The notes: generated from the letters alone by a model not told the origin. Numbered from the stretch's first letter, positions 1-13,418 are shown. The stretch: 64,000 bases of DNA from Paralvinella palmiformis (GCA_025642065.1 JAODUP010000350.1:278501-342500); one strand, 5' to 3'. Numbers and translations are program-made.

Positions 1-3
<3 letters not shown>

Positions 4-32
<29 letters not shown>
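4..32. repeat. (AT)n microsatellite at window edge
   Basis: About 14 AT units. Similar perfect runs of 20-40 bases recur through the window, for example near 4,046, 10,358, 13,420, 27,390, 51,378, 51,497, 60,300 and 63,835. Confidence 0.95.
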
Positions 33-35
<3 letters not shown>

Positions 36-120
36 GTTTCGACACAGGTTTCCATGGTATTAGTGCATCTCATTAGATCCTGAGGGAATAATATCGCCGG
101 AATAGATAACAAAAGGAGAA

Positions 121-540
121 TCAATACACGGATTGTTGTATCGATTGATACACTGGATTGTTGTATTGATTGATACACTGGATTGATGTATTGATTGATA
201 CACTGGACTGTTGTATTATTGATATACTGGATTGATGTATTGATTGATACACTGGATTGTTGTATTGATTGATACATAGTCCTGTAGGATAATATCCGGA
301 ATGTAAAGGATTGTTGATCAATGGATTGTTGTATTGATTGATACACTGGATTGTTATTGATTGATCACTGGATTGTTGTATTGATTGATACACTAGTTTG
401 ATGTATTTATTGATACACTAGTTTGATGTATTTATTGATACACTAGTTTGATGTATTTATTGATATACTGGATTGTTCTATTGATTGATTGATTGATAGA
501 CTGGATTGATGTATTGATCGATGCACTGGATTGATGTATC
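121..540. repeat. Minisatellite, about 25-bp unit
   Basis: The unit carries GATACACTGGATTG and TGTATTGATT and is repeated some 15 times with substitutions and one 40-bp interruption. A diverged sub-block uses CACTAGTTTGATGTATTTAT. Confidence 0.85.
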
Positions 541-639
541 AATGTATTAAAATGTATACAAAATTGTGTATTTGATCAATAACGATGTTGGTATTCTCAT
601 CTACCTAGTCTTGATTAACCAGTATGCCCTAAACATAGA

Positions 640-804
640 CGCCTCCGTGGTCTAGCGGTAGCGTGTTGGACCACAGATCACTACTACCCGTGTTCGAATC
701 TCAGCGTGGGCATATCTGGAGGTTGTTTCATCTTTGAGTTCGCTTCATTACCTTTGGAGGTCGCTCGGCCTATTTAGCCTAAAAGTGGCCGTAAAACATC
801 AATC
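640..804 (+). mobile_element. tRNA-derived SINE, family 1
   Basis: It has a tRNA-like head with an A box (TGGTCTAGCGGTAGCGTG) and B box (GTTCGAATC), then a body (GGTTGTTTCATCTTTGAGTT...TCGCTCGGCC...AAAGTGGCCGTAAAACATCA). The same body recurs at 35.7, 40.9, 32.5, 51.8 and 60.8 kb. Confidence 0.75.
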
Positions 805-1512
805 GTCTAAGCATTATGCGCCGGAATCTGCCACTTTCGCTTACTTAAACTAACTACATGATCCGCGAACAAGATCCATATATAATTGTTTGTGTACCGT
901 CAGGTAGACGCACAGTCTACGGAGTTATTGGCACAGATAGCGGAGTCACTGTTTAGAAATCAGCGATACCATAACATACAACATCTCGATATTATCACTG
1001 TCTCTAGTGGGAAAGTCGTGTTAGGTCGTATTATACAACCCAAATACGGCTACAGGTGAGACATCGGCTAATTGGTCTCGGCTTCAGGTAAACAAGAATC
1101 CAGTAAATGGAGAGGAGGAGAAACGATTCCAACAGATAGAATACCTCCACAAGCCATAATTTAAAACGATCTCAAAACAATTACGAACGACAGACGGTTA
1201 ATAATGATGCGTAATTATATAATCTAACGATTCCCTTTTCGTCGCACAGACATTATAATCTTAGATCAGCACTCGACGCCGACTTACATCGAGATAACAC
1301 CACCCCCCCTCCCTCGGCATCCCTTTTATGTTCTCATCTAAATTTAAATCGTTAATTAAATCAATTTCTTAAGGTGCTCGCATCTCCCTTTATTGTTCAT
1401 CTATGGAGATAGTTTATTAATTATTCAACATAATCCGGATATTGCGGGAGTTCCAAAGTCCTTTGAGTGTTTCCCAAATTATATAGTTATTGCTCTCTCT
1501 CTCTCTCTCTCT

Positions 1513-1553
<41 letters not shown>

Positions 1554-1765
1554 CAGTATTATCTCCTCCTATCCACACTGGTCACCATCTTAAGTGGACA
1601 AAAAAGGTACCCTATAATCATGCGAACGTATACACTCCCTTTTTTAATCACGTATATCCGTATGTAGTCAGACAGGACGAGCATAGTAATGAACATGATT
1701 TCACAGAAACGTGACACAGCTGGTTGATACGGGGACTTAGACAGAATGTCAGGCTGACACGAAAA

Positions 1766-1978
1766 TAGACAGACAGACAGGCAGGCAGACAGACAAACAG
1801 GCAGGCAGGCAGGCACACATACAGACAGACAGACAGGCAGGCAGGCATGCAGGCAGGCAGGGAGGCAGGCAGGCAGAGACAGACACACATACAGACATAC
1901 AGGCAGGCAGGCAGACATACAGAGTGGCAGGCAGATATACAGACAGACATAGAAGCAGGCAGGCAGGCAATCAGGTCA
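1766..1978. repeat. GGCA/GACA tetranucleotide array
   Basis: A long imperfect mix of GGCA and GACA units. All six-frame open readings here are Cys/Leu- or Gln/Arg-rich repeat artefacts. Confidence 0.9.
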
Positions 1979-2749
1979 ACACAGACAAACAGGAATTCTT
2001 GTTTATTCATCCAATGTAGACCAACAGAGCGATATAAACAGGCAGATACAGGTAGACGGATATATAAACAGGCATGGTTAGCCTCAATAGGCTGCCAGTT
2101 TAGCTAAAAGAGTAGATAAAAATGATGACATCTAATTAGTAAGGTTGAACTTGATGAGAATCGAGCTCCGACTACATCATATTAGTTGCTAGATTTAAGT
2201 AATTCACATCATATTTATCCCTTGACACTGCCAATTATCCATAACAGGTCAATAATCGTTGATGATTGAACTATTAAAAGTTAGAAGGGTTTAGGTGTAG
2301 AGATGTCTGTTGATTATTTTAATATATTGCGGTATATCGAGATATTGGAGAGTTGAGGGTTTCATCAGTTCCTGGTTAACATACGTTTATTGCGTAGCTC
2401 AGATTTGAATCCAGGTGACGAACTCTAGAGTCGATTATGCAAATACGTGTACTGCAATCACGAACTTTTGCCGCACTTACATTATTTCACATATATTTGA
2501 AGAACAATTGTGTAATATTCTGATATGTTATTATGTTAATTAGAGATAATCTTTTATTGTTCAAGAACGAAGGATTACTAAATGTTTACAGATGAGTTTA
2601 TTTACCTGACAACGTCCTGGTGTGTGTAATTATAATATGTGTATTGATACTATATCCTATGTGTGGGTGTCGGTTATAAAATGTTGTCATTTTATTCACA
2701 TCTGATGAATTAAGCATACAGTGGCCTAGACTATACATAACGAATCTTG

Positions 2750-2791
<42 letters not shown>

Positions 2792-3544
2792 TATCATATC
2801 AGTCGGTTGATAAAAGTGTAGGTAAAGATGTCTTGCTTTGCGGCTTTTCGGCCGCACACATTAATGGCTAACTGGGTCAAGCAATCTTAAAAACAGTAAT
2901 GAGGTTAAATGACAGAAATAGATCAATATTATAACCCCGCACTAAAAGTTCGTGCCCATCCCCACTTCCTATTCTACGACGAAGATGTCCTATATTAATA
3001 GCAATGGATTCGGATGGAACATCGTTTTCTCCCCGATGACGGCATGTTTAGAGGAGCTCGTATTTCGACGACGAACCACCGCCAGAAATGATCACACGAC
3101 AAAAATCAAACTTAAAGCTCGTGCCATCGGAGCGGATATAGTTGCCGAAACGGCGAAACACCGTTCTTACCTGTGATTAGAAACTCCTTGGAAAATACGT
3201 CCAACAGTGTCGGCATGTGAGCAATAACCAGTTCATTCTCTCCCATCTTTACGTCCAATCTGATCATATCTGTTCGGATGTTCGAACGAGCTCATTTGCA
3301 TATTCCAAAAGCTTCCTTGGACCAATTCACTTCCTATACGCCAAAGCCACACCCGGCGTATTACAGGAAAATGGTGAATATTTGTCAAGTTAACGCAGAA
3401 GAAGCGGCGCTCTGATTTTTTTTAAACACACCCCAATACTCGGTATTCCTCCGATATACGCAGTGCACTGTTAGTCGAGGAGTGAATGCCAGACAATCAA
3501 TTAACTAACGGGCTGCCATTGAGTCCGGTCAAGGTGAAGGCTAG

Positions 3545-3645
3545 CAACGGTGGACACCAACAACGGTGGACACCAACAACGGTGGACACCAACAACGGTG
3601 GACACCAACAACGGTGGACACCAACAACGGTGGACACCAACGTTG
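3545..3645. repeat. Minisatellite, 16-bp unit
   Basis: The unit CAACGGTGGACACCAA is repeated about six times without error; open frames across it are repeat artefacts. Confidence 0.9.
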
Positions 3646-4042
3646 GACAACTGGCTGAGAATCATCTACAAATACAAGACTTTATTCTCGAACAGCCACC
3701 ATAACAAAGAACAGGCCGTTCGTGGTTCTTGGTTCTCTCCTAACAATTCGCTGTCAGCGGTGTGTTAGTCTTCTGAGATCTCCTGGCCTACAAACAACAC
3801 GGCAGAAAACCCTTAATAACACCCTGGCGCACGTCATCGCGCATGCATTTGCCCAGGAGCACACACGCACACACGCACATGCACTCAAACGCACGCACAC
3901 ACAAACAAACAATAAGAAATAAATACACACACGGCTTAAGAGTCAGTGAGTATAACCATAGCACTTTCAAACTGGCTCAAACAAGGTGATTAGTTCGAGA
4001 TGGACATTCTCTCTGGTTGGATGGCCGAATTGTATAACAAGC

Positions 4043-4082
<40 letters not shown>

Positions 4083-4216
4083 CAAATATACATACACACA
4101 CATACCCACAGTGATGACAAGTCAGGGTGTTAGTCAGTAACCAGCTTATTCGGCATGATAGTCACTGGAGCAGAACGCAATCAAACGACGTCATGACGCC
4201 CTCATATCATCCCCTA

Positions 4217-4468
4217 CGAGCTGCCATTAGATCCTACCCGCAGACTCTCCTGGTGCAACGCACGGACGCGCGCGCACATTGACACTTCCAGATCGTGATA
4301 ATCGAACTGCAAAATCTTCTTTGACTGTAGCACCTTTCGTCCATCAACAAAAAGCTGCAGCCTACTGATCACTTCCCTTTCTCCGACATATACATGAGCT
4401 GAGAGATCAAAACCAACGCGAAACGACGCAACATTAGCGATCGAGGCATAACTCCTCACAGCCAACAT
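4217..4468 (-). CDS. Small unassigned ORF, 84 aa (doubtful)
   Basis: The frame runs from ATG to TAG with an in-frame TAA upstream, so it is self-contained. The peptide has alternating hydrophobic residues (FRVGFDLSAHVYVGEREVIS, LQLFVDGRKVLQ) that would fit beta strands. It lacks the simple-repeat bias of most short frames nearby. I do not recognise it, and no signal peptide or splice context is evident. It may be a relic of an older gene or chance. Confidence 0.15.
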
Positions 4469-5487
4469 CCCAGAAGAGCTAGATTATAGCTCGGGGGAGT
4501 GGTTTCTCAACAATGGCAACCAATTAGGGAAAACAACGAACGCCTCTCATTCGGCAAGGAAGCCGCTTGTTAGGGATGTTTGTCTTGGTCTGCTGACATC
4601 CACTAACATCGGATGGCTCCCGATTATTATGTAAACATCAAAGAAGCTAATTGTCCAACATCTCAGCCATGCCATCAGTCTCATTTTAATTGGTGATCGT
4701 AGAATCTCGACTTCAAATGATCACAGATGGTAGCTTCGTCTATTCCAAAGCCATGCCATTGTTGTTGTTTTTAAAGGTGCCGCTAAATCCGACCGAAGTA
4801 GGCAAACAACGTACAGTCATCATAATAAAGAACAGGCCGTTCGAATGATAAATAAAACAATCCATCTCGTCAAATTAACAATCCATAATGTTCTTTCCGC
4901 GCAATCCTCTAAATCATATTAATCCGGATCGATCTCTCAGAGAAAGCTCTCGTTGCCAATCGAGGAGAAGATCCGTTTAGTAACTCAATTTCTACGGAAG
5001 ACAATCATCCACCAGATATACTTTCTAATGCTCGCAAAAGTCAATATCGGTGGCTCACAAAACACAGTTTCCGTGGCTCACAAATGTCACCTTCCATGGC
5101 TGACGAAGGTCGACCTCGATTGCTCAAGAACGCCAACCTGTATACCTCATAAAGGGCAGCTTCATTAGCTCATCAACCTCGTGGTTCCTCGGTTCATACA
5201 CACCAGCGCCGACTATTAACTAAAGCCAGTTTCCATGACTCACAAACTCTACCTCAGCATCATCCCTCAAAGCGTACAGGATCCATGAGGCTTACTGGTA
5301 CCAACTTCCTTCGGTTAAAATAGGCAATCGATTACGGCAACTTATCAGCCTTACATACACCAGCCACTTGTTGAGAACATAAGACTTAATTGATCGGCCA
5401 TAAACACACGGATGCGCGCTTCACAAACACACGCACATACATACACATACGCATATACACGCACGCATATACAAACACACATATACA

Positions 5488-5658
5488 TGGCTTAACTGGA
5501 AGGACGGTTGGCCACTGACCTCCAGCACCTAGGTTCAAATCCCGACTGGGCTGTGTGAGAAGGATGTTTCATCTTTCAATTCTCCTCAATGCCGTTCACG
5601 TCACTCGGTCCATTTAGACTGCCATGTGCCAAAAATAGCTGTAAAACACCAATACACA
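5488..5658 (+). mobile_element. tRNA-derived SINE, diverged family-1 relative
   Basis: It has head GGCTTAACTGGAAGGACGGT, B box GGTTCAAATCC and the family-1 body in diverged form (GGATGTTTCATCTTTCAATT, ACTCGGTCCATTTAG, AAATAGCTGTAAAACACCA). Its tail runs into the (ACCAC)n array. Confidence 0.6.
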
Positions 5659-5748
5659 CACCACACCACACCACACCACACCACACCACACCACACCACA
5701 CCACACCACACCACACCACACCACACCACACCACTCCACACCACACCG
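5659..5748. repeat. (ACCAC)n pentanucleotide array
   Basis: About 18 units, nearly perfect, starting at the tail of the adjacent SINE. Confidence 0.9.
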
Positions 5749-7479
5749 ATCTACTGTGTTCCCTTATCCGATTCTGGGAAAAACACACACACTCATACAC
5801 ATACACACACACACACACTCCATTCCAGGAGCCTATTCACACGCGCCCGATGGTTGGCAGAGCCGGCGGAAACTCTTCTCGGAATTTGGCACAATGCTCT
5901 GGCTACCGATCGGTACTTCTGTAAAGATCAGAAAGTTGTTGAATACCAACTCCCAACCCCCAACCCGGCTCCGGCCTACAAACGGACAGACAAACGGACA
6001 CATTACGGGGAAAACCGGTAGGAAATCTCCGGATAAAATCCCCCCCCCTCTCTGCGTGATTATTAGCAGCCAAACAGCAACCAGAGTTGTTGGCACCATT
6101 CATCAACCGAGTATTATCAACGTTGGTGGCATTCAGCATACATCATGCCGCTGACGAACCGATGTAATCCCTGTTAGAATCATCTCGTGTGTTTGTGTAT
6201 CCGCGCTTTGGGAGTTTGTAAAACAATCCCCAAACATCAGAACAGAGTTTGTGTAGTTTATGTTGTATCAATGGAAAGGGGTTTAAGGGTCGATCCCGCT
6301 CTAATATTAGAAATATGAAGAGCTCATGTTAGCAATAAATGATTTTTTTATGATAACGTATTAAGTCTTTGAATTTTTTTCGGATATTAATTTTTGGATT
6401 AGAATTTGAGCACATTTTGTCGATGAATAGTTGAAGTGCATCTGTATGGTTTTAAACGAGTACTTTTGTTTGACTGTGGTTTTAGGTGAGTAAAGTACAT
6501 ACTACTGTTTATAGACATATACTTTATATATATATATATATATATATTCTTATAAATTTCAAGATAATTTTAGGAATGCCTATGTCTGAACTACTTTTTA
6601 CCTTTTAATACCATAGAATATTTATACCAGAGCAGGTACACACACACACACACACACAGTCACTATTCCATTTTCTTGACATATAAATATGACCCGTTGT
6701 TGAGCTCCAGCTAGTATTGTTTTGTTGGTTTGTTTTAATCATATATTTATTCACTGCGAAAATCCCGACTGCGTTAATTTTAATTCCACGAAAACAAACC
6801 GAACAATGAAATAACAAAGTTTAGCAGAAGTCTGAAATATTCCAGAATATAATGAGGACTTGTCCAAGGTTAAGTGGAGTTCGGTGTTTTGTTTTCGGCG
6901 CGCGAGTAAATCTGACAGAATGTTACCGTCGAGATGAATAAGAAGAAGAGAAACAAGACACTGATCAAGGAACTAAACCAGGAACTGCTTAAAATATCAC
7001 CAGACAGGTGAATGAGTCAAGGTTTATGGTGAATTATCGCTCTATGGCGCAATATCCCGCCATGTTATTTTTCACGTTTACGATAAATCAGCTCAATACG
7101 GGTAGACGCTTATCGCATGCCCAAAACACTTCAGGTACATAGAGATATTGGCCAGTCAATATACGCAGCCATACTGTCTTTAGATACGTATGCGCAGACG
7201 CGCGCGGACGCACACAAACACACACACAGCGAGAAAGAGATTCAATTTGTACCTAAAACTATACAATTGAAACAGTGTTGATTGGCGGGTCTAAGTTATT
7301 TTTCAAGTATGAAAGGCAAGAGACAAGCTGATGAGTGGCCCAGATGTAAAAACAATGGATAGATTTATAGATGTATAAATATTTGAAAATCTAGGTTTTG
7401 TGCTTGTTCGGTTCTTGGTTCTTTGAGCCAGTGTCGTCAAATGTATGTCTCCTAACAGACGCATGCTTTTTTTCTCTCT

Positions 7480-7518
<39 letters not shown>

Positions 7519-8350
7519 TGCACACAACCACACGCATCCATATAAGCCGAATCATATTAATGAAGCAGCGAACTTTTGAAGCCCGTCACACTGAGCGACC
7601 TGTATGGGATAGCCACATTTCTATGTGGCACGATCTCTCATAAATCACACAAGCTCTACTCGCACTTCTACTGAAAGGAGATTAACTTCGGTTTATAGTC
7701 AAAGCCCAAAGAAGCTGTTGTTACTCCTTACATCGACCCCCCCCCACCCCCTCCCACCCCCACCACGACTCCGACCTCTCCGGGAATCATAAAAAAGTAA
7801 GAAGAAAAGTTAATTTTCACATTCCTCGATCTCTAGGTATGTTATAATTATCAGCGAATTCCTGCCAAACCAAACAATAGACGTCACCGGCCAAGAGTTC
7901 AGCGTGCTAGACTTCAATAGTGCTCGCATACCATCGACGTACTAACTGAGTTGAATGCCTGATGAAGGGCAAACGCTGTGTGTTCGGTTAGTACGCGGCT
8001 AATGGCACTTGAAAAAACTGAATATCGCTGACAAACTTGGCGATGGTTAGCTGCTGGAAATTACGTTTCTTTGATTAGCTTCACCGCAGTACAATACGGC
8101 AGACTGTATTTCTGGTAGCCATACTGGCGACTGTTAACTAAGGCAAGCTGTCTTCCTGGTGATAAACACCTCGTGACGGCGCATACTGGCAGTGAGTAGT
8201 TTGCTGACAGTAGGCCTATTGCGCTGCAAATCGTACTCTTGGCAACCAGGTAGCCCAAAACGCACTATTGTAGGTTATCTTTCAGAGAACAAGTGTTGAT
8301 GAAAGTGTATTGATGAAAGTGCATGTTATATTCTCGACAGACAATTAAGT

Positions 8351-8387
8351 AACAGCACAGCACAGCACAGCACAGCACAGCACAGCC
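8351..8387. repeat. (CAGCA)n pentanucleotide array
   Basis: Seven units of ACAGC in a row. Confidence 0.85.
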
Positions 8388-8906
8388 CCTGGAGAATGTG
8401 GTTTTCGTGACCAGCTTGGAAAACATGGTACGGAAACTAGTTCATTATATCAAAACAAACAGGAAGACAGTTGACCCTTAACATCTACCTTTCTGTTGGC
8501 AAGTTTCGCATTTATGTGACGTTTATTAACAACAACAACAACCCCCTCCCCCCAAAAAACACCTCAAAATATCAATCGACACGCAAGCTACACACTCGCA
8601 AAAATATCTCACTTCTGACTGACAGCTCTGACACTTATATATTATCTCACACGAAAACTCATCCTTTATGAAGTTGCCGCATTTACAAAACAGCAAAAGT
8701 TATGAATCATGATAATTCCATGGACAGCTTGAACAGAGAATGCATTGTATAGCAGTATCCTCTCCCTCTCCTTCGATATGAATGCTTCTCTTTAAAATTG
8801 AAATTTCCTTGTCAGCCTATATACATTTCGGAAAATTAGGCACAGGTACCCAAAGAGAATAGGATCTCGTTGCAGGACATTCAAGACAACCAACGGACTT
8901 TTCATA

Positions 8907-9142
8907 GTGAGTGAGTGAGCGAGCGAGCGAGCGAGCGAGCGAGCGAGCGAGCGAGCGAGCGAGCGAGCGAGCGAGTGAGTGAGTGTGAGTGAGTGAGTGA
9001 GTGAGTGAGTGAGTGAGTGAGTGAGTGAGTGAGTGAGTGAGTGAGTGAGTGAGTGAGTCAGTCACAGTCAGTCAGTCAGTCAGTCAGTCAGTCACAGTGA
9101 GTCAGTGAGTGAGTCAGTGAGTGAGTCAGTGAGCGAGCGAGC
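8907..9142. repeat. GAGC/GAGT/CAGT tetranucleotide array
   Basis: A block of about 16 GAGC units passes into a long GAGT block, then CAGT, then mixed units. The blocks are ordered, pointing to successive expansions of point-mutated units. Confidence 0.9.
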
Positions 9143-10353
9143 TATGTTTTGTTTACCTCGGTACCGATCTGGTACATATAGCTGAAGGAGCCAGCTACTC
9201 CAATGGGAAATAATATAATTAGGCTGAAACCTTAGTACTGAAATGTATCCCACTGACAGTATCGCACTGACAGAGTCAACACTGGGAAGGGATCACCACA
9301 AACATGGGAACACACATACGGATATTTTTAGATAAGCTTTATCAGCAAATATGAAAACAATTAGAAGACAATGTAATATGGAAACCTATCTCTTACCCCC
9401 ACTGTGTACTAGTACAACCCCATATAACTGGAATTTCAAATTTGTAATTAAAATGGTATTTTTATAGTAATAACTTATATATCAGGCCTATTATATCAGA
9501 AATACTGATAAAATAGGCTAGTTATGCCCCAATTAACTTTTACATCGGAATTAAAGTTTAAAATGAGTAACTTATAGAAGAGGCAACTTGTACTGCAGTT
9601 AATCATGAATTGTCGGAGTACTTGAATAGTGCTGCCCCCTGCTGATTGCTGAATGACTTAATTCAAGGAAATTGTGACGAACTGCCATACAAACGTATTA
9701 GTGTTATTATGATAATAATGATATTGATGGGCTTCATCAGCATTTATAAATGAGGATATATATATAACCAAATAGAGAACATATCCTTTTACTCATCAAG
9801 ATGCATCAACAAAGGGGACCCTCTATTTTCTCATTACATATGTCAAAGAGTATCAACATAGCTTTTTATCAGAAAAAATAAACAGACCAACTCATCTTCG
9901 TGAAAAATAGAACAAAAAGCACTTATCTTTCTTCAGATTCAAACACAAATGAGGCAGCGTGATGTATAATAAGCTGAGAACGTTTACTGAATAAAACCGT
10001 CACAAAATCTATGGTAGGTAATTATAGCAACATTAACCAAATACAATGGCTTTAAAATATTGGGATCCTCGTTTCTAATTTCAAGTACTACACACATACA
10101 GCTCTTGAAGTTAGTGATTAAATTAAAACAACATTGCATTCATTAGAAACAGTTTGTGCCACCTTTAAAGATATCTAACAACATCATTTGGTGATATTTA
10201 GCACTCCACTACCTGGTATGCCAATTATGGACGTGACTGGTTAGATTCAAGAAGAGTCTCATTAATATATACCATATATACACTGGTCTCCTTGATGAAT
10301 TAGAATATATCAAAATTCATATATACAGATTATCCAGCTAATTCTAAAGATAG

Positions 10354-10401
<48 letters not shown>

Positions 10402-10654
10402 ATCTGATCTGTCATTTTACCACTGTAGTTAATTGTAATTTTATATCGTACTGCATTTGTAGTTTTATTAAATATTTGTTTGACCCAAGATCTGACATAC
10501 CAGATCAGATCAATTTCTTGGTGATGTTTCATATAATATCTAAGGCTTACTCAGCTTTGGACAATTACATAGCTGGAGATGTTTCACCGTGAGTTATAAT
10601 ACTCATTTTATGGAAGTATCATATTGTACATCTCAATAAATCAGGGGTGGGGGA

Positions 10655-10812
10655 TGTGAACATCTGTACACACAGCAGGCTAAATGGACTGAGCCACTTC
10701 CAACGGTGAAAGGTGAAGTGAAAGATGAAACACCCTTCGGACATGTCTAAACTTGGGTTTGAATTTAGCCGCCAGAGGTCTGTGGCCAGTTGCGCTACCA
10801 TTTAAGCCATGG
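10655..10812 (-). mobile_element. tRNA-derived SINE, diverged family-1 relative
   Basis: Inverted diverged body (GCTAAATGGACTGAGCCACT, GTGAAAGATGAAACACCCTT) with a degraded inverted B box (GGGTTTGAAT) and A-box end (GCGCTACCATTTAAGCCATGG). Confidence 0.55.
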
Positions 10813-11616
10813 AGATGTTGTGAGAACCAACCATGATATAAATGTCTTAGAGCATCGGTGCTGTGATAAGGCTATATAAAGGTTACCACAATCGGCATGA
10901 ACAGTAATAACACTTACAGATTGGAATCCAGTGCAACTACACAACAGAACTGAACCCAGATCCTAATCAGCTGGTGCTGAGCCTTCTACTACTCAGCCAT
11001 GTATATCCTTCAAACACCATGACCTCTAATAATATCGATGACGACAGATACATGAGATAATCTAACAAACTGCTGTACAAACAAATAAAGACACAAACAA
11101 ACAATCTTTAAAGTGTATCCCCCAAATACAGATGGAAAATAAATGATAACTGCGTACTACTCCAGAAGCAGCTGAGGTACTTCTTACTCTTTAACTCTGA
11201 TTCAGGTTGCCCAATCATGATTAAATGTGATCACTCTAACTTTTTATCAGTAGCTCTGTTCCATCAGCTTTGATTTATCCCAATTTATTTAGAGCAATGA
11301 TTGTGTGAAGTTGGTGGCAATACCATAGGGTTACTAAGGTGTATGCTAAATCATATTTTACCATACGTAGATAACGTGCCCTAAATGTGTCTCCTGCATG
11401 TGATCATTTCAAACATGTTATTTTCAAACCATGTTTTGGTTCCAATGTTTACCTCTCATCTTTCCATGAATACTGAGTGTCCGACTTTTGGAGAGGTACG
11501 AAGTATTAAAAATTCTTAACTTAAATCATAGTTATGGTGCACAAGGGCACAGGACGACAGCACCTTGATAACCTTCGATAAATGTTATGTGAATGGACAA
11601 ATACAGATAAACTTAC

Positions 11617-11756
11617 CTCTAACATGAAGGTCAGCTCCAGCCAGGAAGTAGCAATCAGCTGTATCTACCTGTAGTGGGCTCTTAGATGCAGCAATAAAGA
11701 AGCTGACCATGTCAAATGTCAAGCCTCTCTTACACAGATAACTGTTGACAGCTTCT
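11617..11756 (-). CDS. PLEKHG5: PLEKHG5-like exon: second half of the Ras-binding domain (RBD)
   Basis: This 140-base exon has acceptor ttactcactatag|AGAAGC and donor GTTAGAG|gtaagt. It finishes the split Arg codon, carries 46 codons and leaves one base. The peptide runs from REAVNSYLCKRGLTFDMVSF to DCYFLAGADLHVRG. The remembered human counterpart is [20 protein letters not shown] ending in YRFGGHYLRVKA. The same order is seen: helix, K/R-G turn with a hydrophobic residue, V-x-(F/Y) strand, S/N-x-P-L turn, then a terminal strand with H-x-x-(V/L)-R. Together with 12,041-11,932 this gives one complete RBD of about 80 residues. The next coding exon (phase 1 entry) was not found further left. Confidence 0.78.
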
Positions 11757-11931
11757 CTATAGTGAGTAAATAAATATAGTTCAGTCATATTTTGACTCTG
11801 ATAATGCTGCATATCACATCTAAACTTGTTAAGGAAGTTATCTATCACTTTTGAAAATGGATTCTCTGAAATGACACACACACATGCACACACACACACA
11901 AACACACACACACACACACACACCGACTCAC

Positions 11932-12041
11932 CTGAGAGTGACACCTCTTATGGCAGGCACTAATTCAATGTCAGTTCCCTTTGTAAGTTCCTCGATTATG
12001 TCAAAATGAATCTGGAAACATTCAACATTCCCCAGATTTAC
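11932..12041 (-). CDS. PLEKHG5: PLEKHG5-like exon: first half of the Ras-binding domain (RBD)
   Basis: This 110-base exon (36 codons plus two bases) lies between acceptor atttttcag|GTAAAT and donor CTCTCAG|gtgagt. The peptide reads VNLGNVECFQIHFDIIEE, then a segment ending IELVPAIRGVTLR. This follows the remembered human PLEKHG5 pattern: E-C-F, a hydrophobic-F-D strand, an acidic E/D-I-E stretch, then the I-V-P-A strand before the helix. Raf-like RBDs are ubiquitin folds that bind small GTPases or act in autoregulation. In PLEKHG5 the domain precedes the DH-PH module, which activates RhoA. The exon is too short for single-exon gene finders and was assigned from splice sites, phase and the motif match. 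Confidence 0.75.
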
Positions 12042-13175
12042 CTGAAAAATTAAACTCTAAATGTAAGATTAGGCCACAATTAAATAATACATCCAACTCA
12101 GAAAATATGTTCTCCAATTTAATAGATTACAATGAGTCATCTACAAAATGCTTGAGAAATTATAAACTTTTCATACTCAAATTACAAAATGGTTATGTTT
12201 TTAAAAAGGTTACTGCATTCAACAGCCTAAAGTAGACTAACGAGGTGATGTGCGAATCACTCGGTGACAGCATTTGGGATAATAGTATTAGGTTTAAAAA
12301 AGAACAAAAGAATATACACACAAAATGTTAATACTCCAAACCCACAAATGTATTACATTTGAAATTGTTTACTGCAATCTGCTACCTGAAACACATTAAT
12401 AAACTTATCTATAATTAACCAAGTGATAGTATTGGTGGGGGGGGGTACCATGAAAATATCATCCTGACTGACACAATAGCCAACTAGATGAAGAGAGATA
12501 ACAGGTTAAAGATATCTAAATGTTTCAACAATAAAAAAAAACAATAACTCAGAACAACATTCTCAAACTTAATTTTTTTTATGCTTTCTCCATTGTAGCC
12601 CAAATTATTAGATTTAATCATTAAATAGTTTAAACTAAAATATTGGAATATGGTCTTATACAAATTACTACTGCCATTATTATTAGTAGTATTGTTATAA
12701 TTATTGTTATTATTATTAAAGGTGGTGTTTCTTTCAATTATATGATTATCATACTGACTACAGAAGTGTATCCATGACACAACACTCACAGATGTAGTAA
12801 AGTGATGTTAGAAATTAGCTAAAGATTATCAACTATTACATAACTTCTGTTAGTTCTTAACTCACGTGTTATTGCATAATACTATACTGACAAATTTATA
12901 ATGTTTGAGGTGTCATAATAAACCCTGAACAAGAGAAATAAACCAGGTTGTAGCGTTACCATTATGATAAGAAAGTCTTAGTACGTTATGACAATTTTGA
13001 CATGTTTTTCGTTCAGTGATTTGTTATTGTAGCACAGTTAGACAATAACACAAAAATTAATAGGTGATCCAGGGTCAAATATGGCCTGATTGAGCCATGT
13101 TTTGTGAGTAAATGGTTTTAAGTGTAAATAGGTTAGGACAAATAGCGAGTGCTCGCGGGTGGTTGCACGTACACA

Positions 13176-13213
<38 letters not shown>

Positions 13214-13329
13214 ATAATATCATCAATGTGTACAAAACATTTCTGCCGGTCTGCCTATCTCTATATCTTCCTATCTCTATTTATCTATTTATTAATAGAA
13301 TCTATGATACTATTACATTTCTCTCTCTA

Positions 13330-13378
<49 letters not shown>

Positions 13379-13418
13379 GCACGCATCGATCATCTCTCTT
13401 CTCACCCCCCCCAAAAAA

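Larger units (their letters stand above)
1..11616. other. Probable intron with repeats, no confident exon
   Basis: On the minus strand this lies downstream of the RBD exons. I searched for a phase-1 exon continuing the GEF (linker, DH, PH) and saw none. The stretch holds a 25-bp minisatellite, tetranucleotide and pentanucleotide arrays, (AT)n runs and several tRNA-derived SINE pieces. A few unassigned short open frames are also present. It is probably one long intron, with the catalytic exons beyond the left edge. Confidence 0.5.

Noticed and set aside
121..540. Possible CRISPR-like array
   Set aside because: The units are contiguous tandem repeats without unique spacers in a eukaryotic setting.
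1559..2107. Cys-rich, Leu-rich and Gln/Arg-rich open frames near 1.6-2.1 kb
   Set aside because: They translate the GGCA/GACA tetranucleotide array in different frames.
2952..3176. 74-codon plus-strand frame near 3 kb
   Set aside because: Short, unrecognised, no flanking splice sites that fit any gene model.
5576..6154. Several open frames spanning the (ACCAC)n array
   Set aside because: His/Thr and Cys/Val-Trp repeats come from the pentanucleotide array, and the non-repeat parts show no splice or homology support.
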